Below, one piece after another: positions 25,956 to 39,086 of a stretch of 64,000 nt of DNA (the stretch's first letter is position 1; the number at the start of each line of letters is the position of its first letter). The position numbers and the translations under genes are program-made. The notes beneath the pieces are model-generated. The model was given only the letters and a program-made list of their open reading frames with translations, was not told the origin of the DNA and searched no databases. Origin of the DNA: Streptosporangium canum. GTDB taxonomy: Bacteria; Actinomycetota; Actinomycetes; Streptosporangiales; Streptosporangiaceae. Where the stretch lies: the NCBI RefSeq assembly GCF_900113865.1, contig NZ_FOQY01000002.1:248001-312000 (forward strand), written 5' to 3'.

Positions 25956-28900
25956 TCAAGGCACGTGGGGAAAGACCTCACAACTTGCCGACCTTGCCCG
26001 GTCCCGCCACCACATGAGCCCGTTCTGGCCTGCCAGTCGTGTCAGCGTCTCAAGGTGCCGGGAGGCGGCGGCGTTGTCGCCCAGCGCGGAGGCGAGCAGG
26101 GCCAGGTACCAGTCGACGGGCCCCATGCAGACCACCGCCGAAACCACGGAGATCCGCCCGGAATACGGCAGCAGCGCCGAGTAGGTCACCTGGCAGGCCG
26201 GCAGGTCCCCGATGGCGGCCTGGGCCGCGCCCTGCAGACAGGTCATGGAGAGCCACGACCAGTCCGGCGGCGGTGCCGGCCAGCCGTTCGCGGCCAAGGC
26301 ACGGGCCTCCCGCACGCGGCCCTGCGCGCACAGCTGCAGCACCCGAGCATCGTGATCCGCACTGGGATGAACGCCGGTGATCGCGTCGATCAGCGGCCCT
26401 GCCTCCGCGATGGTGCCCTGGTTGTAGCGCAATATGAGACGCCCGATCGCCACCACTCCGCCCGCATACCAGTAGCCGATCCGGGTGGCCTGGCGTTCGG
26501 CCTCGCCGTACAGGTTTTCGGCGTCGTCGAACCGCCCGCTCAGGACGAGCCTGTTGATCCGCCATATGGTGTGCTGAAAGCGCGGCCATGGCAATGACAG
26601 CCGCTCCAGCATGACGTCGCAGCGGACGGCGGCCGCGTCCGCGGCGGCCAGGTCGAACAGCTCCAACCGGTGGTGGGCGAACATCATCTGGGCGAGCAGT
26701 TCGAATCCCGGCATTCGTGTGCGCAGTGCGAGCTCGTGCAGTTCCTCGGTGAGCTCCAGCAGCTCGGGGATGTGCAACGGCTGAGGCAGCGACAGGTGCC
26801 GGGCGTTGAGCATCCGCATCAGCAGATACGGGTCGCCCAGCCGGCGAGCCATCGCGATCGCCTCTGCGGAGAAGGCGTCACCGCGGGGGTCATCAGTCCC
26901 GTACAGCTCCTGTGCCAGTCCGCCCAGGAGGAGGGCTCGCTCGTGGCTGTCGGCTTCAGGCAGCGCTCGCAGCGCGGCCTCGAACCGTTCCACCAGCCGC
27001 AACTCCGCCGCCCCGTACAGATCACGCAGTGTCCAGATCGCCGGGGCGTCCAGTGCGGTGAGGGCGCGGGCGGTCAGCTCCGAGTTCCCCCCGCCTCGGT
27101 CGGCGGCACGTACGGCCTTCGCGCGGACCTGTCGCGCGCCGATCACGTCCCCGGCCTCCAGCAGCGCACGGACCTGCCGCAGCAGCAGCTCCACGTGCTC
27201 TACCGGGTCACCCGCGCAGGCGCCGTGCGCGGCGACCGCCCGGCCCCACCAGACAGCCGCCTCCTCGTAGGCCAGGCGCAGGCTCGCCTGTTCGGCGGCG
27301 GCGATCGCCCAGCGCGTGGCATCGGCGTACGCGGCCGGGCCGGCCTCCACCGCGTGGTGAGCGATGACCGTGACGTCCACGCCTGGCCGGAAGGACAGGG
27401 CGGTCATGACCGCCTGGTGGATGACCGCCTTGCGCAGCGGCGGGATCTCGCGGACAAGGGTCTCCCTGACCAGGTCGTGGGCGAACGCCATGGAAACCTC
27501 ACCGGCAACGGTCAACCCGGCCCGGGCTGTCCGGTCCAGCGTGTCGTAGACCTCCACCCATCCGATCTCGGATGTCTCGCACACCTCGGCGACCACGGCC
27601 GGGTCGAAGTCCCGACCGATCAGTGCGGCGACACCCAGAACCTCACCGGCCTGCGCGCCCAGTCTGCCCAGCCACCAGCGGATCAGGTCGGCCACCGCCT
27701 CGGGAACCGCCTCCAGATCTCGCCCCTGGGCCAGCAGCCGAGCGCTTTCCCGTACGAAGAAGGGGTTGCCGCCGGTCCGCTCGGACAGGCGCTCGGCGGA
27801 GGACTCGTCCATCTCGGCGCCCATGGCCGAGGCGATCGCCCGCACCTCCTCCACCTCCAGACCGGTCAGCCGGATGCGAAGCAGGTCGTACCTGGCGAGC
27901 TCCCCCAGCAGACCGTCCAGTGAGAGATGGAACGAGCCACGGGGAAGTGCTGTGCCATGAATCGCCGTCTCGCGGAAAGCCGTCTCGCGGAAAGCGGCGA
28001 CCAGCGTCAGCGGGACGTTCGCCGTCTCGCCGCCCGCCAGCATGGCGACATCTCTGAGCAGTGCGAGTGAGGCCGGGTCGGCCCAGTGCAGGTCGTCGAG
28101 GATGATCACCAATGGCTGGGTCTGCGCGGTCGCGGTGAGCCAGCGAGCGATGACCTGGTTGCGGTGGAGCAGCGCCGCCGCGGTGGAGCCGCTGGGCATC
28201 TCCTCATCGAGGAACCCGGCCAGCGCCTGGCGGTCCGGCGGTGGCCAGATCTCATCCAACGTGCGCAGCACCTGAAGCCACGGCCACAGGGCCGGGGTCC
28301 CCTCCATGTCGTGGCAGTTGCCCCACAGCACCACGTAGCCGAGGTCGGCGCACTTGTCGCGAAACACCTCCAGCAGCCGGGTCTTGCCGATGCCCGGCTC
28401 ACCGCTCACCGCTGCGACGGCCACGCCGTTTCGACTCGCACGTATCGGCAGCGTCTTCAACTCCGAAAGCTGCCGCTCCCGCCCGACAAGGAGCCGCGGT
28501 GGCGACTGCGGAGGTACGGGCACCGACACCGCGGTGGCGGTCAAGAGCGGGTTCGTGAGCGAGTCGGAGTGCCGGAGGATATCGTTTTCCAGCGCCCGTA
28601 GTTCCGGGCCGGGGTCGAGGCCGAGCTGTTCGGTGAGCAGGTTCCCGGCATGGCGGAGCACGGCGAGCGCGTCTGCCTGCCGCCCGCTGCGGTACAGGGC
28701 CACGGCCAGCAGCCACCACAGCCGCTCGCGCAGCGGGTGCGCGGCCGCCTCGGGCTCCAGGTGGGTGATCACCGCCTGCGGGCGGCCGAGGTCCAGCAGG
28801 GCCTGGGCGCGCCGCTCGACCGCGACCAGGCGCAACTCGCGAAGGCGGCTGACATCCGTGACGGCCCAGGTCTCATCGGCGAACTCGCCGTACGGCCGGC

Positions 28901-29309
28901 CTCGCCAGAGCCGCAACGCCTCGTCCAGGGAGACGAGCACCTCACCGGGGGGACGTGACTCCGATCGGGTGACCAGTTTGGCGAACCGGATCGCGTCGAC
29001 GTTCGTGGTGGCGAGCAGGTAGCCGGGAGGCTGCCCGAGGAGCAGCAGGGGAGGTGTCCGGGGGCTGCGGCCGGGCTCAATGATCCGGCGCAGATTCGAC
29101 ACATACGAGTGCAGGCTGGACAGGGCGCTGGCTGGGGGCGCCCCGCCGTACAGGTCATCGATCAACGTGTCCGCAGACACGACCGCCCCCTGCGCGAGCA
29201 GTAACCGGGCCAGCACCGCACGCGGGCGCGGACCGCCGAGATCGACCTGAACCCCGCCATCGCTGTAGGCCCCCACCGGGCCAAGAACCCGAAACTCCAC
29301 CCTTACCAC
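25956..29309 (-). CDS. BTAD/AfsR-type transcriptional regulator with AAA ATPase domain
   Basis: A 1117-residue regulator. Residues 1-95 form an OmpR-like winged helix (FRVLGPVGAYSDGGVQVDLG; SSLHSYVSNLRRIIEP). Residues 100-245 form the bacterial transcriptional activation domain (EALRLWRGRPYGEF; HPLRERLWWLLAVALYRSGR). An ATPase core follows, with Walker A GEPGIGKTRL near residue 303 and Walker B VIILDDLHWAD near residue 405. The C-terminal 600 residues are helical and TPR-like. This layout is typical of large SARP/LAL hybrids that activate secondary-metabolite genes. Codon 36 is TTA (29202-29204). It lies 317 bases downstream of the PKS gene on the same strand, so the PKS or neighbouring RiPP operon is a plausible target. 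Confidence 0.9.
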   Translation of the reverse strand: MVRVEFRVLGPVGAYSDGGVQVDLGGPRPRAVLARLLLAQGAVVSADTLIDDLYGGAPPASALSSLHSYVSNLRRIIEPGRSPRTPPLLLLGQPPGYLLATTNVDAIRFAKLVTRSESRPPGEVLVSLDEALRLWRGRPYGEFADETWAVTDVSRLRELRLVAVERRAQALLDLGRPQAVITHLEPEAAAHPLRERLWWLLAVALYRSGRQADALAVLRHAGNLLTEQLGLDPGPELRALENDILRHSDSLTNPLLTATAVSVPVPPQSPPRLLVGRERQLSELKTLPIRASRNGVAVAAVSGEPGIGKTRLLEVFRDKCADLGYVVLWGNCHDMEGTPALWPWLQVLRTLDEIWPPPDRQALAGFLDEEMPSGSTAAALLHRNQVIARWLTATAQTQPLVIILDDLHWADPASLALLRDVAMLAGGETANVPLTLVAAFRETAFRETAIHGTALPRGSFHLSLDGLLGELARYDLLRIRLTGLEVEEVRAIASAMGAEMDESSAERLSERTGGNPFFVRESARLLAQGRDLEAVPEAVADLIRWWLGRLGAQAGEVLGVAALIGRDFDPAVVAEVCETSEIGWVEVYDTLDRTARAGLTVAGEVSMAFAHDLVRETLVREIPPLRKAVIHQAVMTALSFRPGVDVTVIAHHAVEAGPAAYADATRWAIAAAEQASLRLAYEEAAVWWGRAVAAHGACAGDPVEHVELLLRQVRALLEAGDVIGARQVRAKAVRAADRGGGNSELTARALTALDAPAIWTLRDLYGAAELRLVERFEAALRALPEADSHERALLLGGLAQELYGTDDPRGDAFSAEAIAMARRLGDPYLLMRMLNARHLSLPQPLHIPELLELTEELHELALRTRMPGFELLAQMMFAHHRLELFDLAAADAAAVRCDVMLERLSLPWPRFQHTIWRINRLVLSGRFDDAENLYGEAERQATRIGYWYAGGVVAIGRLILRYNQGTIAEAGPLIDAITGVHPSADHDARVLQLCAQGRVREARALAANGWPAPPPDWSWLSMTCLQGAAQAAIGDLPACQVTYSALLPYSGRISVVSAVVCMGPVDWYLALLASALGDNAAASRHLETLTRLAGQNGLMWWRDRARSASCEVFPHVP

Positions 29310-29532
29310 CTACGATCTCAGCGGCACGTCGCTACGAGGATGTCCACGGGTTCGTGAAACCCGATGAACGGCTCCCCTGCCTCGCCGGGGCTCTGCTTCC
29401 TCGTTTCACATCGAGTGACTCCTGAGGAAGAAAGCTGCGCGACATCCGATGTATCGTGACTGCCCGCTTTGTTGTAGATCGTCCCTCGTAAGGGTGATAT
29501 CGAATCCGCTGGACGGCGGATGCCCGACCTTT

Positions 29533-29561
29533 GATCGCCCGCCCTGAGCAGCCGGGCGATC
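29533..29561 (-). terminator. Hairpin, second of a pair after the PKS gene
   Basis: Arms GATCGCCCG (29533-29541) and CGGGCGATC (29553-29561) pair perfectly. Confidence 0.6.
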
Positions 29562-29569
29562 AGGACGAA

Positions 29570-29602
29570 GATTCCGCCCGATCCATCAGGCCGGGCGGAA
29601 TC
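29570..29602 (-). terminator. Hairpin terminator after the PKS gene
   Basis: Arms GATTCCGCCCG (29570-29580) and CGGGCGGAATC (29592-29602) are a perfect 11-bp inverted repeat. It begins 25 bases downstream of the PKS stop and separates it from the regulator gene. Confidence 0.7.
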
Positions 29603-29626
29603 CGTCATGTGGCGGGGTAGGTGATG

Positions 29627-35095
<5,469 letters not shown>

Positions 35096-35825
35096 GGCGG
35101 TTTTCCCCTGTCACGGTTTCTGGGCGGAGGCGGGAGACTCTGCGCCGTGTGCCTGGGGGAGCAGCGCGGAGTCACCGCGGCCGGAGGAGGGGACGCGCAC
35201 CTTCGCAGCCCGCTGTTCCAGCGCATCGAATGATGACGATCGCTACTTGCCGCCGGCTTGGGGGCCCTCTTGCCGCCGGCTTGAAGATGTTCCCGTGCCG
35301 CACTTGCCGGCCGAGAACCGCGAACGTGGCTATCCCGGCAGCACCGACCTTCTGGTCCGCGCATGCCTTCGGGGTCTCCGCGGAAGCGGGGACAACGGCT
35401 TCCGGCAGTGGCGTGACGCCGGAGTATCCCCCTTGACATGCAGAAACAGGATCACGCGAAGATCGACTCATACACCACGTCCGTGGACGTGACCCCGGGC
35501 CCTGACAGTACGGCTGAGCTAGCCGCCCAGAAGGAACGGAGCGCCGGGCGCCGGGCGGGGAAGCCCGCTCATCCCGGTGGGGGCGAGAGCGGGTGGACGT
35601 TCCCGGGACACTCTCACCGTGGCATTCCGTCAATTCTGTAAATCAAATACCGATATTTCCCACTATTCACTTGGTAAACAGTAAGGATGATCTAAAGGTA
35701 TAAGCTTCCGCTGTTCCTGGTTTGGCATCGCACTTTCCATCGTTGCCGCGTACCGACAGGCCCGCAGGCCCGTCGCCTGCCCGGCGCGGTGGCGGGCGGC
35801 GCCGCTCTCCTGGCGGGGCGCACGA
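35096..35825. other. Long intergenic region between the PKS and the RiPP operon
   Basis: The PKS gene and the P450 operon diverge from this 730-base stretch. I find no supported gene; an open frame at 35438-35641 has only a distant GGAG. A short direct repeat, CTTGCCGCCGGCTTG, occurs twice around 35257 and 35275. The segment 35635-35720 is markedly AT-rich for this genome (for example AATCAAATACCGATATTTCC) and is the best candidate for the promoter of the P450/peptide operon. Confidence 0.5.
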
Positions 35826-37127
35826 GTGGCACCGCCTGCGCGTACACCCGAGATCACGGACGGCGTGGGGCAGGTGGGGATGGCGACGGTCGGCGAACCG
35901 GATCGGATCGCTCTCGACGGCGACGGGAGCCGGCCGTGGGCGGGCGTGGCCGGGGGCCTGCCCGGCGGGGCGGGGCGGTGGTACCGCCGGGACCCGCTGG
36001 GGTTCGTCGAGCGGGCGGCCCGCGAACGGGGCCCGGTGTTCCGGCTGCCCGACGACGGATCGTTGTGCGTGGCCGACCCGGTGGAGGCCCTGCGGGTGCT
36101 GCACGACGAGGAGGGCCACTACGACGAGGTGTCCGACTTCTTCCACCTCCGCGGCGGCCGGCTGGAGCCGCGGGCGACACAGGTCGCGATCGGGCGGGCG
36201 GCGCGCGCGACGTTACGCGCCCACCTGGCCGCGCACCGTGAACGGCTGCCCGCCGTCGTGGCGGAGCTGGGGGAGGTCAGCGAGTGGCCGTCGGCCGGGC
36301 GCGCCGCCGCGCACCGGTTCCTGGCCGGGGCGCTGCTGCGCCCGGACAGCCCGCCGGCGCTGCGGGAGCTGATGGCGCGGGTGGTGCGGCGCGATGTCCT
36401 GATCCGTCCCGCCGGCCCGCTGGCGCGCGTGGCGCAACAGGCGCTGTGGGCGCGCGCGGTACGGGCGGTCGCCGCCGAGGCACGCGCCCGGCGGGCCGGT
36501 CCACCGCCCGGCCGGTCCGGCGACCTGCTGGACGCCGTGCTCGGGGCCACCCCGCCCGGCACTCCCGCCGCGCAGGTCGCCCAGGCGTACCTGCTGCTGT
36601 TCCGGACCTCGGTGGCGCCGGTGGGCCACGTGGTCGCCTGGGCGCTGCTGGCGGCCGCGACCCACGGCGTCGACCTGGCGGCCGTGCCCGCGGAGTCGGC
36701 CGTACGGGAATCGCTGCGGCTGTGGCCGGTGGCGTGGCTGCTGGGCCGCCCGGTACTCCGCGCCCACCACATCGGCGGCGTGCGGCTGGAGCCGGGGGAG
36801 AGCGTGGCGGTCTGCTCCTACCTGCTGCACCGCGACGACCGGCACTGGCCGCAGGCCAACCGGTTCCGGCCCGACCGGTGGGACGGCCCCGGCCCCCGCG
36901 GGCCCTACCTGCCCTTCGGCGGCGGCCCGTTCACCTGCGCCGGCGCCGCCGTCGCCCAGACCCTGGCCACTGACCTTCTCGCCGCCGTGACCGACGGCGC
37001 CCGCCTGGAGGTGCGCGGCGGCCACGGCCGCCCCCATGTCGCCGGCATCATCACCCCTCCCCGGTTCCGGCTGCGCCGGACCCCCCACCAGGCCCCGAGC
37101 ACCAGCCGCGCCCAGGAAAGGAGGTGA
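35826..37127 (+). CDS. Cytochrome P450, putative peptide-crosslinking enzyme of a minimal RiPP
   Basis: A 433-residue soluble P450 if it starts at GTG 35826; ATG 35880 is an alternative, but its GGTGGGG is directly adjacent. The haem loop FGGGPFTCAG has the axial Cys371 and the K-helix is ESLRLWP. The I-helix reads FRTSVAPVGHVVAW and lacks the usual acid-alcohol pair, as in several P450s that couple aromatic side chains rather than hydroxylate. It has no redox partner nearby. Its stop codon is the last three bases of the Shine-Dalgarno of the 21-codon peptide gene, so translation is coupled. Codon 130 is TTA. The inferred role is to form C-C or C-N bonds between Trp and His in the peptide AWHIW. 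Confidence 0.85.
   Translation: MAPPARTPEITDGVGQVGMATVGEPDRIALDGDGSRPWAGVAGGLPGGAGRWYRRDPLGFVERAARERGPVFRLPDDGSLCVADPVEALRVLHDEEGHYDEVSDFFHLRGGRLEPRATQVAIGRAARATLRAHLAAHRERLPAVVAELGEVSEWPSAGRAAAHRFLAGALLRPDSPPALRELMARVVRRDVLIRPAGPLARVAQQALWARAVRAVAAEARARRAGPPPGRSGDLLDAVLGATPPGTPAAQVAQAYLLLFRTSVAPVGHVVAWALLAAATHGVDLAAVPAESAVRESLRLWPVAWLLGRPVLRAHHIGGVRLEPGESVAVCSYLLHRDDRHWPQANRFRPDRWDGPGPRGPYLPFGGGPFTCAGAAVAQTLATDLLAAVTDGARLEVRGGHGRPHVAGIITPPRFRLRRTPHQAPSTSRAQERR
37117..37127 (+). promoter_or_regulatory. Near-perfect Shine-Dalgarno of the micro-peptide gene
   Basis: AAAGGAGGTGA at 37117-37127 is almost fully complementary to the 16S rRNA 3' end and lies 5 bases before ATG 37133. The final TGA is also the P450 stop codon. 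It is the strongest ribosome binding site I noticed in the window and supports real expression of a 21-codon gene. Confidence 0.85.
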
Positions 37128-37132
37128 GTTAC

Positions 37133-37198
37133 ATGAGGAAGCTGCTGCGCCGGGTTACCGGCCGCCGGGTCAACCGGCAGGCATGGCACATCTGGTAA
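37133..37198 (+). CDS. RiPP precursor peptide, 21 residues, core AWHIW
   Basis: Twenty-one codons and a TAA. The product is a basic leader, MRKLLRRVTGRRVNRQ (seven Arg and one Lys in 16 residues), followed by the aromatic C-terminus AWHIW. It sits directly between a P450 and a SAM methyltransferase, with a consensus ribosome binding site. Tryptorubin-type atropopeptides come from short basic precursors ending AWYIWY and are crosslinked by one P450; biarylitides come from a pentapeptide ending in His with an aromatic-His link. This peptide combines both: the A-W-x-I-W frame of the first with the His of the second, and no C-terminal Tyr. The cleavage point before Ala is inferred. Without its neighbours it would be too short to call. 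Confidence 0.85.
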   Translation: MRKLLRRVTGRRVNRQAWHIW

Positions 37199-37211
37199 GT
37201 CCTCTCCCAGT

Positions 37212-37243
37212 GGCCGCGCCGGGCCCGACGGCCCGGCGCGGCC
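37212..37243 (+). terminator. Perfect 14-bp hairpin between precursor and methyltransferase
   Basis: Arms GGCCGCGCCGGGCC (37212-37225) and GGCCCGGCGCGGCC (37230-37243) pair perfectly over a CGAC loop, 13 bases after the precursor stop. There is no T-run, so it may act as a partial terminator or mRNA stabiliser that raises precursor levels over the methyltransferase. Confidence 0.75.
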
Positions 37244-37291
37244 CTCGACCCGGCGTGCGGCCGACGGGACACCCGTGCGCAGGAGGCGCGC

Positions 37292-38071
37292 ATGTCGCAT
37301 GTGGATGAGACGCTGGCGGCGTACGAGAGCGTCGCGGCCCGGTACGACGAGCTGAACGCGCGGTTGGACACCGCCAGGCTGGTGGACCGCTACGTGGAGG
37401 TGGTGGAGCGGTACGGTTCGGGCGGGCGGCGGCTGCTGGACGCCGGGTGCGGGACCGGCCGCAGCAGCGCGGCCTTTCGCGAGCGGGGGTTCGAGGTGAC
37501 CGGCTACGACCTGTCCCCGGCGATGGTGGCGATGGCCCGGCGCCGGCCCGGGGCCGAGGGGATCCGGTTCCAGGTGGGACGGCTGCAGCAGCCCCCGCCC
37601 GGGTTGACCGGCTTCGACGTGGTCGCCTGCGTGGATGTGCCGATGGCGTACCTGACCGACACCGACCAACTGCGGCGGGCGCTGGCGGCCGCGCGTGACC
37701 AGCTCACCGAGGACGGGGTGCTGGTCTTCGACCTCAGCACCGTCGGCCACTACCGGCGCGCGTTCGGCGTCCCCACGATCGCCGACCGGGGGGACCGGTA
37801 CGTGGCGTGGTTCGCGGTGTCCCCGCGGATCGAGGCCGACGCGGTCGTGGTCACCCAGTTCGACCTGTTCGAGCGGGCCGGCGACGGTTGGGAGCGGGTG
37901 TCGATGCGGCACGTGCAGCGGCACCACTCCGACCGGACGGTGCGCCGGGTGGCCGAGCAGGCAGGGCTGCGCGTCGTGGCCACCCGAGGTCTGGTGGGGA
38001 CGTCGGCGCGGGAACCGGCCGACGAGGACGACCACGACCGGATCCTGTACGTCGTCCGCCGGTCCGGCTGA
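37292..38071 (+). CDS. Class I SAM-dependent methyltransferase of the RiPP operon
   Basis: A 259-residue methyltransferase behind GCAGGAGG. Motif I is LLDAGCGTGRSSAAF near residue 47, with motif II VTGYDLSPAMVAMA, post-motif CVDVPMAYLTD and a C-terminal beta sheet (RVSMRHVQRHHSD). The closest general pattern is the small N- or O-methyltransferases with a C-terminal cap. It is the third gene of the P450/peptide operon, 93 bases after the precursor. A likely role is methylation of the crosslinked peptide, for example at the Ala N-terminus, the His imidazole or the C-terminal carboxylate. The site cannot be told from sequence. Confidence 0.85.
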   Translation: MSHVDETLAAYESVAARYDELNARLDTARLVDRYVEVVERYGSGGRRLLDAGCGTGRSSAAFRERGFEVTGYDLSPAMVAMARRRPGAEGIRFQVGRLQQPPPGLTGFDVVACVDVPMAYLTDTDQLRRALAAARDQLTEDGVLVFDLSTVGHYRRAFGVPTIADRGDRYVAWFAVSPRIEADAVVVTQFDLFERAGDGWERVSMRHVQRHHSDRTVRRVAEQAGLRVVATRGLVGTSAREPADEDDHDRILYVVRRSG

Positions 38072-38116
38072 GCGCGCCCGCGTCCCGCGACGCCCGCCTC
38101 GAGACCTTCCGGCGGT

Positions 38117-38566
38117 CTAAGGGGTGCCGGCGAGGCTCCGGACGCAGGTCGCGAGAGCCTCAAGCAGTCCCTTCTGCTGGGCGGGTGTCAGGTCGGCGCA
38201 CATCTTCTTCTCGATCCTGCGGATCGCCACGCTGGCCGTACGCAGGTGGTCCAGGCCGGCCTGGGTCAGCACGGTGGGCAGTTCGCGGCCTCTGGGGGCG
38301 GTCGCGGGCCGGGTGACCAGGCCGCGATCCTCGAGTCCGCGCAGGACGACGTTCATCGACTGGCGGGTGACGAAGGTGCCGCGAGCCAACTCGGCGTTCG
38401 ACAGTCCTGGGCGCTGCCCCAACAGTTCCAGGCACGCGTACTGCGGCACGGTCAGGTGCAGCGGGCGCAGCGCCACGTCCATGGCGTTGCGCAGCGCCAC
38501 CGCGGCCTGTTTGAGGACGTAGCCGACGGCGTCGTCCACCGGACCAAGCATCTCGCCTTGACTCAT
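38117..38566 (-). CDS. MarR-family transcriptional regulator
   Basis: The start at ATG 38566 (MSQGEMLGPVDDAVG) gives 149 residues; an in-frame ATG at 38584 is possible. The winged helix is clear (SNAELARGTFVTRQSMNVVL; LEDRGLVTRPATAPRGRELP). It is divergent from a VOC-family gene at 38627, and its start codon lies inside a large nested palindrome. It probably represses itself and the VOC gene. Confidence 0.9.
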   Translation of the reverse strand: MSQGEMLGPVDDAVGYVLKQAAVALRNAMDVALRPLHLTVPQYACLELLGQRPGLSNAELARGTFVTRQSMNVVLRGLEDRGLVTRPATAPRGRELPTVLTQAGLDHLRTASVAIRRIEKKMCADLTPAQQKGLLEALATCVRSLAGTP

Positions 38567-38610
38567 GTCAACATCCTGACACATAATGCTCTATGTCAGG
38601 ACTTTGACAT
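38565..38610. promoter_or_regulatory. Nested double palindrome, MarR operator
   Basis: Two inverted repeats share one centre (38587.5). The outer arms are ATGTCAA (38565-38571) and TTGACAT (38604-38610); the inner arms are TCCTGACA (38574-38581) and TGTCAGGA (38594-38601). The site covers the MarR start codon and the promoter of the VOC gene. Confidence 0.75.
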
Positions 38611-38626
38611 AGCGGAGGAGAGCGCC

Positions 38627-38995
38627 ATGACCGTTACCGGACCCGACTTCATCGCCCTGCAGGTGCGCGACCTGGATCGCGCCGCCGCCTTCTACGAAGA
38701 CCGGCTCGGTCTGCGCCGCCCCCCGGCAGGCCCGCCTGGCGCGATCGTGTTCGCCACCACACCCATCCCGTTCGCGCTGCGTGAACCGCTGCCCGGCGTC
38801 GACCTGGACGCGGCCGCCCGGCCGGGTCTCGGCGTGGCGCTGTGGTTGCACGCCACCGACGCGCAGGAGGTGCACGACGCGCTGGACGCGGCAGGCGTCC
38901 CGGTCGTGACGCCGCCCTTCGACGGCCCGTTCGGGCGTACGTTCACCTTCACCGACCCCGATGGATACGCCGTCACGATCCACGACAAGCGGTGA
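38627..38995 (+). CDS. VOC (glyoxalase/bleomycin resistance) family protein
   Basis: A 122-residue single-domain VOC protein with the two beta-alpha-beta-beta-beta halves expected. The first begins FIALQVRDLDRAAAFYEDRL and the second ends TFTFTDPDGYAVTIHDK. Members bind a divalent metal and act as isomerases, dioxygenases or drug-binding proteins. The ATG is 16 bases after the operator, preceded by GGAGGAGAG. The divergent MarR gene suggests induction by an aromatic or toxic compound. Confidence 0.88.
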   Translation: MTVTGPDFIALQVRDLDRAAAFYEDRLGLRRPPAGPPGAIVFATTPIPFALREPLPGVDLDAAARPGLGVALWLHATDAQEVHDALDAAGVPVVTPPFDGPFGRTFTFTDPDGYAVTIHDKR

Positions 38996-39086
38996 GCTCC
39001 ACACCGGTCGTTGCGGTCAGTGAGAATCACCCGGCGTGATCGATCCCGGACCGCGGACGTCGTCTGATCCTCACGGTTCTCATCGC

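Larger units (their letters stand above)
29310..29626. other. Intergenic region between PKS and regulator genes
   Basis: This 317-base stretch contains no gene. The PKS-proximal end carries two hairpins (29533-29561 and 29570-29602). The remainder, which includes GC-poorer stretches around 29400-29500, probably holds the promoter of the BTAD regulator. Confidence 0.5.

Noticed and set aside
35438-35641. A 67-codon frame (starting MQKQDHAKIDSYTTSVDV) between the PKS and the P450
   Set aside because: The only GGAG is about 13 bases upstream, and the second half is basic and Gly-rich like random high-GC sequence. It could be real but I cannot support it.
35826-38071. Assigning the peptide firmly to atropopeptides or to biarylitides
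   Set aside because: The core AWHIW matches neither consensus. Family membership depends on P450 phylogeny, which I cannot compute here.
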